Counted from the stretch's first letter, positions 17,283-25,984 are shown. The stretch: 64,000 nt of DNA from Pseudooceanicola nitratireducens (GCF_900109195.1 NZ_FNZG01000003.1:434001-498000), one strand, 5' to 3'. Numbers and translations are program-made. Notes: generated by a model not told the origin, from the letters alone.

Positions 17283-18008
17283 ATGAAAACCCACGCACTT
17301 CTGGGCCTCGCCCTCGCGGCCCTGCCCGTTGCCGCCCAGGCATCGCCCGTCATCCCCTACACCGGCGCATATGACGAATCCGTCGACGGCCCCGGCGATT
17401 ACGACACGCTTGGCGGCCCGACCGACCTTGGCCTGTTCTACCTGGTCGAAGGCTCCAACAGCTTCAGCGGCAACGTCAATTCGCCGGTGGATGCGGCCGA
17501 CGCCTGGCTGATCGGCATCAGCGCCGGCTATCAGCTGGTCTCGGCCTCAATCGCCTGGGCGACCAACCTGCCCGGGCTGACCTTCGACTTCCTCAGCACG
17601 CCGCCCGCAGGTTTCCTGCAGCAGAACACCTGGGGCGCCAATGCGCCGTCCTGGACGCTGGAGGAAAGCACCACCACCCCGACGATCTTCCTGAAAGATC
17701 AGCTCGAGGCGACGGCAGTCGGATCGACCTTTGACGTGGCCCCGGCCAGCTACGACGCCCCCAGCTTCGCCCCGCGCGGCGCAGGCATCTATTCGAACCT
17801 GCTGGACGCCACGGGCACCTGCGCGCAGACCTATGTGGCCAATTTCCCCGGGTTCTCTGCCGAATGCACCGACGCGGGCCTGGACTACACGATCACTTAC
17901 GTGGTCGAGAAACTGCCCAACACCCCCGCCGTGCCCCTGCCCGCCGGCGCGGTTCTTCTGATCTCGGCCCTTGGGGCCGCGGGCGTGATGCGGCGCAAGT
18001 CCCGCTGA
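17283..18008 (+). CDS. VPLPA-CTERM exported protein
   Basis: This 241-residue protein has a signal peptide (MKTHALLGLALAALPVAAQA) and the C-terminal sorting tail VPLPAGAVLLISALGAAGVMRRKSR: a VPLPA motif, a membrane helix and an Arg/Lys-rich end. In Rhodobacterales this tail is thought to be processed by a dedicated exosortase-type enzyme, leaving the protein outside the cell. The middle is a beta-rich, Gly/Ser/Asn-containing region I cannot assign. GGGAG precedes the ATG and a strong terminator follows at 18029. Confidence 0.85.
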   Translation: MKTHALLGLALAALPVAAQASPVIPYTGAYDESVDGPGDYDTLGGPTDLGLFYLVEGSNSFSGNVNSPVDAADAWLIGISAGYQLVSASIAWATNLPGLTFDFLSTPPAGFLQQNTWGANAPSWTLEESTTTPTIFLKDQLEATAVGSTFDVAPASYDAPSFAPRGAGIYSNLLDATGTCAQTYVANFPGFSAECTDAGLDYTITYVVEKLPNTPAVPLPAGAVLLISALGAAGVMRRKSR

Positions 18009-18028
18009 TCGCCTCTGAATGACCTTCG

Positions 18029-18062
18029 AACAGGCGTGCCCCCGGGCGCGCCTGTTTTTTTT
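18029..18062 (+). terminator. rho-independent terminator after VPLPA-CTERM gene
   Basis: The arms AACAGGCG and CGCCTGTT extend inward through GCCC/GGGC and are followed by eight T. It ends transcription just before the left edge of the island. Confidence 0.9.
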
Positions 18063-18142
18063 CATGTGCCGACACCACAACGCAAAAATCGCCCCAAAGG
18101 GCGCGCCACACGGCAGGGATACGATGATCTGGGGGGATCAAA

Positions 18143-18157
18143 TGGTGCGGTCGAGAA
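18143..18157 (+). repeat. left attachment site of the island (15-bp core)
   Basis: TGGTGCGGTCGAGAA is identical to the last 15 bases (with CCA) of the tRNA-Leu gene at 29454-29468, in the same orientation. No other part of a tRNA is present here. It marks the left junction of an element integrated into the 3' end of that tRNA gene. Confidence 0.88.
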
Positions 18158-18276
18158 ACTTCCCAACCGCATCTGTCGGCGTTGCCACACGAAGCCGAAT
18201 CCGGGTAAGGCATTGACCTGCCGGGATTGATCTGTCGCCATGTGTCGTTATACGACGCTGCACAGCAATCCGCACT

Positions 18277-18296
18277 TGGGGGACCAGATGGGGGAC
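18277..18296 (+). repeat. 20-bp terminal repeat of the island, left copy
   Basis: TGGGGGACCAGATGGGGGAC is itself two GGGGGAC blocks 11 bases apart and lies directly before the integrase GTG. The identical right copy is at 29378-29397. I infer integrase or excisionase arm-binding sites. Confidence 0.7.
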
Positions 18297-18300
18297 TGAC

Positions 18301-19497
18301 GTGGCGCGGCATCAACTCACAGCAGCGACGATCAAGAAGGCCACCGACGGGAAGCTACAAGACGGCGGCGGCCTGATCCTCGTCAAGAAGGGCGATAGAG
18401 GCAAGTGGGTCTTTCGCTACTCTCACCAAAAGCGACGCCGAGAGATGGGCCTTGGGCCCTGGCCAGATCTGTCGCTCGCAGGGGCCCGCGCCTCACGCGA
18501 CAAGTGGGCAGAGGTCTTGGCCACCGGCGTCGATCCGATGGTCGAGCGCAGCGCTGAGATTGAGCGCGCCGCAGAAGCCGAGCGCGAGAAACGCGACCCG
18601 ACCCTGGCAGAGCTGTTCGACATTGTGTTTGAGGCAAAGAAGGACGGGCTTAGAGGCGGCGGCGTCCGTGGCCGCTGGCGCAGCCCGATTGACAAGCACG
18701 TCATTCCCCGGCTGGGCGGGCGAAACATGTCGGGCATCACGCAGCACGACATCTACGACGCTCTGAAACCAATCTGGCGCAGCAAGCACCCGACCGCCGA
18801 AAAGGCGATCCAGCGTCTCCGGATCATCTTCGATGAGGGGCGATACATGGGGCTTGGTGTAGATCCCTTTACCGTCGATGCGGCCAGGCGGATGCTCGGC
18901 GAGGTACGGCACGTCACAAAGCACATCACCGCGACGAAGTGGCAGGACATCCCCGGCCTGTGGCAAAGACTGGATCCAGAGCTGGCCTCGGGCCTCTGCC
19001 TGCGATGGATGATCCTCACCATGGTCCGCTTTGACGGATGCAGGGCCGCAAGCGTTTCCGAGGTTGATCAGGACATCTGGACTGTCCCCCAGGACAGAGT
19101 CAAAGGCCGCGTCGGCCGGGTCGAGGACTTTCGGGTGCCCCTACCAAAACAGGCGTTGCAAATCGTCGATCAGCAGCGCCGGCTTTCGAAGGAACTGATG
19201 TTCGTAGGGCACCGCGGCAGCTCGGTGACATCCAGGGCTGTCGAGGTCTATCTGGACAGGATCGGCGAGAAAGGACGCCCGCACGGCTTAAGGACGGCCT
19301 TCCGCACCTGGGTCCAAGACACAGACGCATGCTCTTTTGAGGTGGCAGAGACCATCCTCGGTCACAAGATCGGAACAAGCGTGGAGAGAAGCTACGCACG
19401 GTCGGACCTATTGGAGCGCCGCGCCGTCGTCATGCAGTCTTGGGCTGACTATGTGACCGGCACCGCCTTCGCCAAGATCGCCACCCTGGAAGCGTAA
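18301..19497 (+). CDS. tyrosine-recombinase integrase
   Basis: This 398-residue integrase probably moves the island. The N-terminal ~90 residues resemble the arm-binding (DUF4102-like) domain, ~100-190 the core-binding domain, and 200-398 the catalytic domain. Catalytic residues are visible: Arg248 (FDGCRAAS), His328 and Arg331 (HGLRTAFRTW), His355 (ILGHK) and Tyr365 (RSYARSD). The start codon is GTG at 18301, chosen because it gives the full arm-binding domain MARHQLTAATIKKA. It lies 143 bases inside the left attachment site, reading inward, the usual position. Confidence 0.93.
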   Translation: MARHQLTAATIKKATDGKLQDGGGLILVKKGDRGKWVFRYSHQKRRREMGLGPWPDLSLAGARASRDKWAEVLATGVDPMVERSAEIERAAEAEREKRDPTLAELFDIVFEAKKDGLRGGGVRGRWRSPIDKHVIPRLGGRNMSGITQHDIYDALKPIWRSKHPTAEKAIQRLRIIFDEGRYMGLGVDPFTVDAARRMLGEVRHVTKHITATKWQDIPGLWQRLDPELASGLCLRWMILTMVRFDGCRAASVSEVDQDIWTVPQDRVKGRVGRVEDFRVPLPKQALQIVDQQRRLSKELMFVGHRGSSVTSRAVEVYLDRIGEKGRPHGLRTAFRTWVQDTDACSFEVAETILGHKIGTSVERSYARSDLLERRAVVMQSWADYVTGTAFAKIATLEA

Positions 19498-19502
19498 TCT
19501 CT

Positions 19503-19883
19503 TCAGCACGCGCCAGCCTCTTGCGCACCGTAGGCTGCCTGCTCCCGAGTGTACTGATCGCCTGCATTTGAAGAGAGTTGCTCGATCAAACCAGAGCAGG
19601 AAAAGCCCATCAGGTCGAGATAGGTCTTTGCCGCTTTGACGGCTTGGGCGTCCCAATCGACCGTCATGCTATCGACCGCTGCGGTCGCATCATCAACACT
19701 GTACCCGTCACCCGCAGACGACGACAGCTGACCAATGAGACCCGCACGCGAGAAGGCCATGAATGACAGGTAGTTCTTCGCAGAACGAACGGCATTCTTC
19801 TGCTGAGACGTTAGCGCCTGGGCAGGAGCAGCTCCCGATACCGCGATCAAGAAGCATAGCGCGAACGAAGAGAGCTTATGCAT
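19503..19883 (-). CDS. Ltp-type exported protein (two-repeat)
   Basis: This 126-residue protein has a signal peptide ending PAQA/LTSQQK and two copies of an ~45-residue repeat, AKNYLSFMAFSRAGLIGQLS and AKTYLDLMGFSCSGLIEQLS, each followed by S.AGD.Y....A. This is the Ltp (PF07553) repeat, known from a temperate-phage lipoprotein that blocks DNA entry of other phages. There is no lipobox Cys at the cleavage site, so it would be periplasmic or secreted rather than a lipoprotein. The ATG at 19883 has AAGGG eight bases upstream. It converges with the integrase gene. Role in phage exclusion is inference. Confidence 0.75.
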   Translation of the reverse strand: MHKLSSFALCFLIAVSGAAPAQALTSQQKNAVRSAKNYLSFMAFSRAGLIGQLSSSAGDGYSVDDATAAVDSMTVDWDAQAVKAAKTYLDLMGFSCSGLIEQLSSNAGDQYTREQAAYGAQEAGAC

Positions 19884-20088
19884 TATCAAAACCCTTGAAA
19901 CCTAGAATCAAACGAGGGGACCATTGATCATTTGTCGCATTGCAGCAAGAGGCCACAGCGATGCCAAGTGACAAGCCAGTCATTGCGATATCGGAAACGG
20001 AAACCAGAGCGGCGAAGTGAGCGTCAATATGATGACGATTATCGTCTGCACGTACCTGTTTCGCAGGACATTTAGCATCAAAGCACCT

Positions 20089-20400
20089 TTACCGATCGAA
20101 ACCCGAGCCAGACGCATCCTCGCAAACTCCACCTGTGGGCATCATTGCCGCATCGAAGTGGTCGATGCACCGACTAGCTTCGTCGCCCGAAGGAGATCTC
20201 CAATAAGTTACCAGAGCTTGACCTCCGTCGGGCCATTCAAGGGTTGAAGCCCCCAACATTTCCCAACCTCTTGCAGCCCTGTCACCAGACGGAGAAAACG
20301 CCCAATAGCCCTTAAACTGAGATATTGGCTGCGCATTTGCCACAGTGGCACAGGTAGCAACTAGGACCGGCATCCAGAAGGTCTTGTAGAAGGCGTTCAC
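20089..20400 (-). CDS. small exported protein of unknown function
   Basis: This 103-residue protein starts at a GTG with GAGG eight bases upstream. It reads MNAFYKTFWMPVLVATCATVANA, a clear signal peptide, then a mature part with QFKGYWAFSPSGDRAARGWEML and two Cys that could form a disulfide. I recognise no family. It is one of several AT-rich orphan genes in the island. The antisense frame at 20017-20247 is its shadow. Confidence 0.55.
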   Translation of the reverse strand: MNAFYKTFWMPVLVATCATVANAQPISQFKGYWAFSPSGDRAARGWEMLGASTLEWPDGGQALVTYWRSPSGDEASRCIDHFDAAMMPTGGVCEDASGSGFDR

Positions 20401-20638
20401 TTCGAGATCCTCATTAGGCATCGGGAAAAACTGCTTCGACCTGTCAGAGTTGGGCTTTCCATCAGATATGTGTCTCATAAATGGAGGTTGTTTCCGCAGT
20501 TAGCACGGATCCACGCTGTTCGAAGAGCAATTGTCAGATTATGCAACCAACAACTTCTGAAGGCAGCAGACCAAATCAAGTTGTGCAGCAATCTAAACCA
20601 AGTGTAGATGGCGTTGACCACCAATTTTTAGGATACGA

Positions 20639-21124
20639 ATGCCGTTTTCTATCGATATCTTCGACGATGAACCGTATGAGATCAGAATTCACAAAAATTC
20701 TCTTGAAATACTTGCCACAGTTCCGATCGGTCACAATCCAGTCAATGGCAATTTGTACAGCGCCCATGTTGCTCTGATACGCCTTGAACCCTATGAGGGT
20801 ACGAACAAGGCGGAGCTCTTATTCGAGATTGTCGAGACAAGCGGCGACAACAAAAACTTTTTTGATAACGGGCTCGAAACACAAAGATTTCTCTCCGGCG
20901 CAGACCGAACGACCGTGCTCGAGGTGATATGTGCGGTGATAACCAGCATCGTGGCCGAGCGGCGACCTGACGTCATAGTGATGACAACTTCGCAGCCTAA
21001 TCTGCCCGCCAAGGCGTTAACCAAATACAGAAAGGTTTCGCAGGCGATTCGACTCGCCGGATACGACGGCGGGAAAGGCAACAGCTTCGACGGGCAAAGC
21101 ATCTGGATGTTTGTAAAGACGTAA
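20639..21124 (+). CDS. island hypothetical protein, 161 residues
   Basis: This cytoplasmic-looking protein begins MPFSIDIFDDEPYEIRIHKN, with AGGA five bases before the ATG. A mixed alpha/beta pattern with a late helical part (VLEVICAVITSIVAERRPDVIVM) and an ending FDGQSIWMFVKT suggests a single fold, faintly like an acetyltransferase-type domain, but no diagnostic motif is visible. It may be co-transcribed with the 63-residue gene 61 bases downstream. Function unknown. Confidence 0.55.
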   Translation: MPFSIDIFDDEPYEIRIHKNSLEILATVPIGHNPVNGNLYSAHVALIRLEPYEGTNKAELLFEIVETSGDNKNFFDNGLETQRFLSGADRTTVLEVICAVITSIVAERRPDVIVMTTSQPNLPAKALTKYRKVSQAIRLAGYDGGKGNSFDGQSIWMFVKT

Positions 21125-21185
21125 CTCCTGCCCTACATACAGAACTGTGCATGCACGAATCGTGTAACCGCATTGGGAGATCGAC

Positions 21186-21377
21186 ATGGGTCAAGCACCT
21201 TTGAACAGAGATGAGCAGATCGAGTTCATGAAGAATGCTCGCGAACGCCGCGCGGCAGCTATTGAACGTTGGTCGCAAAGCGAAATGATTCAGGCCGCCC
21301 TGCGTGAGCCTGCTCAACGCGATGCGCACGCATCCCAGTATTCACGTCGAAACGTAGTTGGCCGGCGCTCTGCGTAA
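21186..21377 (+). CDS. small basic helical protein
   Basis: This 63-residue, Arg-rich, mostly helical protein (MGQAPLNRDEQIEFMKNARERRAAAIERWSQ) has a good ribosome site (GGGAGA) and is followed at once by a strong terminator, which supports it as a real end-of-operon gene. No family recognised. Confidence 0.55.
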   Translation: MGQAPLNRDEQIEFMKNARERRAAAIERWSQSEMIQAALREPAQRDAHASQYSRRNVVGRRSA

Positions 21378-21403
21378 AGACTGGTGAGCAACTCATGATG
21401 GAG

Positions 21404-21427
21404 GGCCGCCCAAAGGGCGGCCTTTTT
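21404..21427 (+). terminator. rho-independent terminator
   Basis: Perfect 8-bp arms GGCCGCCC and GGGCGGCC with an AAA loop, followed by five T. It closes the 20639-21377 transcript. Confidence 0.88.
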
Positions 21428-21663
21428 GCGTTCCAAGCGGGAGATCCAAATGCTCGAAAGCTGGCCCCTATGAGGACCCCGCGTGCCTGCCACAATGGCA
21501 GCATGTATAACGCCCGACCAGCCATGGCTCATACGGCATCATAGAAAACCTCCGCGAAGGAACTTGGAAAAAGTTGCCGAACTCTGACCTGCCAAAAGGG
21601 ACAGCGCCTTTAGAAAGGAAGGGGAGCGCATGCCCCCCCTTCCAAGACCGGAAATTGAGCCAA

Positions 21664-21873
21664 TCAGAGGCCAGCGAAGGTACGATCCCCAAGAAAGCTA
21701 GCGTAGTCTTTACGCACAGGATCCAAGACAGGCTTCTTCGCTTCCCGCTTGTGAAGCAGCCTCAAAATCCGACCGAGAAGCTCAAGAAGTGTGCGGATCA
21801 ATCCGGCTGCTTGCAGCAGATCACTCCAGGTAAAGTCAGTATCTTCCGGCAGTACAGACATGGTCATGAACAT
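21664..21873 (-). CDS. small protein with amphipathic helix
   Basis: This 69-residue protein is chosen from the ATG at 21873 because AGGAG stands six bases upstream. Residues ~14-36 (DLLQAAGLIRTLLELLGRIL) form a Leu-rich amphipathic or membrane-surface helix, followed by a basic stretch RLLHKREAKK. It could be a small membrane-active or antitoxin-like peptide, but no family is recognised. It is divergent from the 444-residue gene. Confidence 0.45.
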   Translation of the reverse strand: MFMTMSVLPEDTDFTWSDLLQAAGLIRTLLELLGRILRLLHKREAKKPVLDPVRKDYASFLGDRTFAGL

Positions 21874-22096
21874 CGATTTCTCCTGTTTATTTTCGATGAA
21901 ACATTGCAATCCGACATCAACCACCTTATGCAGCCGGTGCTGATTGCAACGCCTGGGATAGTTTTGCGACCCATCCACAGGACTATCGTTGCACTCAGCG
22001 TCAAAAAAAGAAATTTGATTTTTTGCAGCGCAGCAACCGCATGCCCCCGGGGACTAGCGGGATAACCTTTAGAAAACAAAGCGCTACACAAAGACC

Positions 22097-23431
22097 ATGA
22101 AATCCTACTTTTTCTGGTTGAGTTTCGAATATCCTATTTTTTCCCAGTCCCCTCATGCTAGCGTCACGATCATGAGGATTGAGAACAAAAAAAACTACTA
22201 TGCGAATCTTGACGCTGAGATTGCATCCCTGTCGTTAGAGCATGGACCACAAAGCGCTCCTGCACTGAGGCTTAGGCTGTTTAAGTTCTTTCGCCTCGCT
22301 CGGCTGCAGGGTTTGATTGGCAGCTTCGATCCCAAAAACGAACTAGCCTTCGATCCGCTGTTACAGGAACTCACACAAGCACTTCGGGAAAAGGCTGGCT
22401 TTCCGAATTTCAGCGCGTCCAGGTTCTTGGAGTTCAACAACACAGACCACAAGTCTTGCCACTTTGCTAAACGCTACGTAGTCCCGATCTGCAAGCTCAC
22501 GCCCGAACTGAAGTCTTACAAGTCCAGGAAGAATCAAGCCCTAAGGGTCTTGTGGCGTTCGACAATGGGTTTAGAAGCCGGAGCTGAACCACACTTTTTT
22601 CGCCGCTTCTCGCGAACCGGAGCACCCAAAACTGTGCCAGATAATTGCCCACTGATGGGTGACTACCTGCTATTTTCAGCCGATGCGGCAGGCTATGCTC
22701 GCCCATCGTTTTTTCGGTTCTATGTGCACGATACTGGGGCTGTCCGGTGCCTTTGGCTACGCTTGGATGATCCCGCACGCCGGATTGGAGCGAAGGGATG
22801 GGCAATCAACCAACAAAACGCCCAAGTCTACGTTGTCGGATATCTTGAACGTCGCAAGCCAAGGGCTGTTGTCGAGAATGCCGGGGGAGCGATCTGCCTG
22901 AGTGTCTCGTACGATCAGACGCACTTTTTGAACCGAACGACCAATGAGAAGATTACACATGCTTTGGTATTGTTTCATCACCTGCCATTTGAAGAGAAGG
23001 CGACAGCGTCCAGAGGAGTTCTGGTCAGGTTCACAGGCGTCGAGCATTTGGGAGGACAAGAAAGCCATTCGAAAGAAGATAGGGCACGAGCGACTTATTC
23101 ACTTCAAAAAAAGCTCATTGACGAATTTGGCTGCCAGCTAGACTTAGCTGACTGCGCCAAAGTGCTTTCTGAAGTCTCAGGGTTCGATGAAAGATACTAC
23201 CTCGAAGATGGAGGCGTGAAAGGAGTGTTCAACAATTATCCGGACAGTTCAGGGCATGTTCAGGGCCTGCCGATAGCCCCATTGTCCGTTCACTTGAGCC
23301 ATACGTTGCCACGAGCGACCTCGGGTGAGGAACCAAAGGAAGACATCTATTTCGACGCGAAGCATCCGCCAGGCTCGTTCGTCATTGCAAGAAATCGCTA
23401 TACTACCCCACCGAAGCAAGTGCGAAACTGA
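22097..23431 (+). CDS. island hypothetical protein, up to 444 residues
   Basis: This is the second largest cargo protein. It has no signal peptide, no clear membrane helix and no motif I recognise. An N-terminal helical part (~26-110, rich in Leu/Phe/Arg) is followed by a beta-rich region (FFRFYVHDTGAVRCLWLRLD; AQVYVVGYLERR) and a C-terminal part with HPPGSFVIARNRY. Two starts are possible, 22097 and 22172 (MRIENKKNYY), and neither has a strong ribosome site. The low GC content compared with the host points to transfer. It stands alone on the plus strand, with a 223-base gap to the divergent gene. Confidence 0.6.
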   Translation: MKSYFFWLSFEYPIFSQSPHASVTIMRIENKKNYYANLDAEIASLSLEHGPQSAPALRLRLFKFFRLARLQGLIGSFDPKNELAFDPLLQELTQALREKAGFPNFSASRFLEFNNTDHKSCHFAKRYVVPICKLTPELKSYKSRKNQALRVLWRSTMGLEAGAEPHFFRRFSRTGAPKTVPDNCPLMGDYLLFSADAAGYARPSFFRFYVHDTGAVRCLWLRLDDPARRIGAKGWAINQQNAQVYVVGYLERRKPRAVVENAGGAICLSVSYDQTHFLNRTTNEKITHALVLFHHLPFEEKATASRGVLVRFTGVEHLGGQESHSKEDRARATYSLQKKLIDEFGCQLDLADCAKVLSEVSGFDERYYLEDGGVKGVFNNYPDSSGHVQGLPIAPLSVHLSHTLPRATSGEEPKEDIYFDAKHPPGSFVIARNRYTTPPKQVRN

Positions 23432-23713
23432 CGAAGCGACGAACCTGCTAGCAAAGGCAATTCACTACAAAATCTGAGATGAGATCTGCACATCAGCGGG
23501 AAGATGGCAAAACAACACCGATCAACCAAAGAAACGTGCCCCACCGAAGCTAAGGTGCCAACCCTATTGGATTGCCCCCGTTTTTAGTCGCAGCTCACCT
23601 TCTCGCGAATCTTCCCCTACCGCCGAATGGCAGTGGCCTCCGGATCAAAGAAGCTCTGTTGGGCTCGCTCACTTAGTACCTAGGAAAGGAGGCCTCCTCG
23701 GCGGCCCCTGATC

Positions 23714-24076
23714 TCAATCGCACCAGCTGGCGCGGTATCCAGGCCGCCAGACGCGAGCCAAGCCTTCCTCGATCAGCACATCCCCTGCCGTGCGACCATC
23801 GCGGAGTCGTACAGATGCGAGGATCCGACCGTACCGGTCGCGGACGGCAGTCGCCTCGATCCTTGCACCAGGCTGCTCAACGAGTTCGCCCAAGCGGTCC
23901 TTTGCCAAAAGGCCGAGCTGAAGTTCACGCTGGCAGCGCGGTTTCCAAGTTTCCGGGGTATCGAAGCCCTCGACATTCGGCGCGCCGCTTCCGATTAGTC
24001 GAAGACTCTCGCCGTCACATTTGAGGGTGTCGCCGTCGACAACGGCTAGAGAAAGGCATGTCATCAATATCTTCAT
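23714..24076 (-). CDS. thermonuclease-family (SNase-like) protein
   Basis: This 120-residue protein has the staphylococcal-nuclease fold signature: VVDGDTLKCDGESLRLIGSGAPN, then DTPET and RDRYGRILASVRL, ending EEGLARVWRPGYRASWCD. The Asp/Arg/Glu/Arg active-site pattern of SNase proteins is essentially kept (DGDT, RL, PE, RDRYGR). There is little of a signal peptide (MKILMTCLSLA directly abuts the first strand), unusual for the family, so the location is unclear. It might degrade incoming DNA or RNA (inference). The 282-base gap to its left (23432-23713) shows no further gene. Confidence 0.75.
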   Translation of the reverse strand: MKILMTCLSLAVVDGDTLKCDGESLRLIGSGAPNVEGFDTPETWKPRCQRELQLGLLAKDRLGELVEQPGARIEATAVRDRYGRILASVRLRDGRTAGDVLIEEGLARVWRPGYRASWCD

Positions 24077-24249
24077 GCCCAAGCATCTGAGCCAAGAAAT
24101 TAGGAGACGCAAGCGCTCAGCTCTCGGAAACGCTGGTCGCCAAGCCAAGCGCCCTTGGCCGAGTGCACATATCGCCAATCAGCGTAAACCTTTTGTTAAC
24201 CATTTTCAGGTGGAGTTCTCGTTGCCCGAAGCCCGCCAAAGGGGATCCC

Positions 24250-24417
24250 ATGGACAACAGAACTCGACTGCTCGAAACCGCCCTTCTGGAATACGTCGAG
24301 AGGTATGGCGCGACAGAAAATGCACGCCGAGCATTGATCCAATGCGGACTGCTCAACGGCTCCTCGGTCAAGCGAGCCCAACAGCAACAATCAGGATCCA
24401 TAAGCGCTACAGACTAG
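24250..24417 (+). CDS. small hypothetical protein
   Basis: This 55-residue protein (MDNRTRLLETALLEYVERYG) has AAGGGGA four bases before the ATG, which decides this start over a longer frame. Its N-terminal helical part looks like a short helix-turn-helix or dimer element, but no family is recognised. A 95-codon antisense frame over the same bases lacks a ribosome site and was not called. Confidence 0.45.
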   Translation: MDNRTRLLETALLEYVERYGATENARRALIQCGLLNGSSVKRAQQQQSGSISATD

Positions 24418-24489
24418 CCCATATGGTTTAGGCGACATTCTCGACCAGCATAGTCAAGCCACCTCACACTACCACTCCTCCCCCTCGCC

Positions 24490-24723
24490 TCATACCAAAG
24501 TGAAGCGCAGGAAAGGCTTTCCCAGCTGATGGGCTTCGAACGCAATTGGAATTGAACGGTCATGCGTCAGAAGGAGTGTTGCCTCCCCATCCATGGCGCA
24601 CTCAAAGAGCACATCATTTTCCGCAAAAATTGCACCGCCCTTCCGCGTCACCTTGTAGTCGACGCGCAAACGGCGGGGACCGACAAGCAGCAATGCGCTC
24701 TGAATACCAGCAACCATGTTCAC
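24490..24723 (-). CDS. small hypothetical protein
   Basis: This 77-residue protein begins MNMVAGIQSALLLVGPRRLRVDYKV and has GAGGGGTGAAC directly upstream of its ATG, a good ribosome site. The strand-rich pattern and DGEATLLLTHDRSIPIAFEAHQLG suggest a single small beta domain. No family recognised. Confidence 0.45.
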   Translation of the reverse strand: MNMVAGIQSALLLVGPRRLRVDYKVTRKGGAIFAENDVLFECAMDGEATLLLTHDRSIPIAFEAHQLGKPFLRFTLV

Positions 24724-24810
24724 CCCTCAGCAACTGGGCGCAGGCTAAACGCTCAAAGAGCGGCTTCAATGGGGCATTTTGAGACAGGTCACACTTTGGC
24801 CTAGACAATC

Positions 24811-25038
24811 CTAGCCATCCCGCTCTGGGCCGCGCCCTCTTTCCTGAGCACCATCGAGTGCGTTTGGCGTCGGGTTCCAGTACCGCCTCATATCAACCGC
24901 CGACCTGGTGCGGCACTTCTGGCAAATCGCGAGCGAGAGGATCTCGCCCCGGGTCATGCGGAAGTGCCTGTTCTCGATCGGGAAGTCACCTTCAGCGCCA
25001 CATCTGCATTTGATCCAGAGGAAGTACATGGTTCGCAT
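24811..25038 (-). CDS. small zinc-ribbon-like protein
   Basis: This protein of about 75 residues has two Cys pairs, CRCG near the start and CQKC ~32 residues later, enough for one zinc ribbon. Between them is EGDFPIENRHFRMTRGEILSLAI. The start is uncertain: ATGs at 25071, 25038 and 25029 have no clear ribosome site; 25038 is a compromise. Possible DNA- or RNA-binding accessory protein of the island (inference). Confidence 0.5.
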   Translation of the reverse strand: MRTMYFLWIKCRCGAEGDFPIENRHFRMTRGEILSLAICQKCRTRSAVDMRRYWNPTPNALDGAQERGRGPERDG

Positions 25039-25159
25039 GTGGCGCGAACAGTCGGATTGGTCAATCCGCAAAGACGGCGATGCACTGCAGGGCTAGTGGC
25101 AGACTCGACAGCTGACGCCGAATCGCAGCAAATTCCCTTCAATTCATTGGAGAGTGACT

Positions 25160-25645
25160 ATGAAGCGATTTATTGCAGCCGCCTTTTTGGCGGTATTTGG
25201 ACTGCCTTCGTTTGCAGCGACCTATCATGCATCTTGGAACGGCCATACAGCCAGAGGGTTCGTGACCCTAGATGAAAACGCCGAAGTCCTAGATTACCAG
25301 TTCGAAGCGCGTATTATCAGCAGCACTCCCACGACAATCGACACAAAATCCACAGGCCCGTTCAATCGAGATTTTCCTAGAGCTCGCGTGACCTATCTCG
25401 ACTTCCCGTTGTTTGCAAAAACGCTTGGCGATATTCAGGTCAACTTCGCCGTCGAGACGTATGACTGCCTCCCCTCCCCGCCCTTCACGTGTACGCCAGA
25501 TGGTGAGCTGGCGTTGACCTACCTAGATCTGACCGATTCAGAAGGTCTTGCGATCAATTGGACCGTCACGGAAGTCCCGCTTCCTGCAGGCGGAGCCCTG
25601 CTGGTTTCTGGCGTCTTCGCTTTGGGGTTGCGCCGCAAGAGTTGA
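25160..25645 (+). CDS. VPLPA-CTERM exported protein carried by the island
   Basis: This 161-residue protein has a signal peptide (MKRFIAAAFLAVFGLPSFA) and the sorting tail VPLPAGGALLVSGVFALGLRRKS, the same type as the host protein at 17283. The middle is a beta-rich domain with two Cys. GGAG lies nine bases before the ATG chosen. It would rely on the host's sorting machinery for this tail. Its stop abuts the convergent winged-helix gene, with no space between them. Confidence 0.8.
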   Translation: MKRFIAAAFLAVFGLPSFAATYHASWNGHTARGFVTLDENAEVLDYQFEARIISSTPTTIDTKSTGPFNRDFPRARVTYLDFPLFAKTLGDIQVNFAVETYDCLPSPPFTCTPDGELALTYLDLTDSEGLAINWTVTEVPLPAGGALLVSGVFALGLRRKS

Positions 25646-25984
25646 CTACCAGGGCAACCGAAATTCAGGATCTGTGAACTCAGCCGCATACCCAATGCCG
25701 TAGAGAGAGATGATCTCGATCGGCAGGCCAGAGGCGCGGATCCACTTTCGCACCTTCCCCATCACGAAATTGATCTCTCTCGGGGTCATGTCGCTGTCGA
25801 TGACGTGAGCTAGGTCATCGTAGGTCGAGACCTTGCCTGGCCGGCGCGTCATGAACTCGATCACCTCGGCCGTGCGGACGGACGCAATGATCTTCATCTC
25901 GTCATAGAGAGCGACGGCCGGGTGGATCTTCCGCCCCGGCCGAAACTCGAAATTCAGCGGTCCCTCGGGATCAGCTATCGTCAT
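25646..25984 (-). CDS. OmpR-type winged-helix DNA-binding protein
   Basis: This protein of about 112 residues resembles a lone OmpR/PhoB effector domain: VRTAEVIEFMTRRPGKVSTYDDLAHVI, then INFVMGKVRKWIRASGLPIEIISLYGIGYAAE, where the last part matches the wing strand ending 'GxGY'. There is no receiver domain. It is probably an island transcription regulator. The start at 25984 overlaps the end of the upstream gene by a few codons; an ATG at 26008 is also possible. It is the second gene of a two-gene minus-strand operon. Confidence 0.6.
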   Translation of the reverse strand: MTIADPEGPLNFEFRPGRKIHPAVALYDEMKIIASVRTAEVIEFMTRRPGKVSTYDDLAHVIDSDMTPREINFVMGKVRKWIRASGLPIEIISLYGIGYAAEFTDPEFRLPW

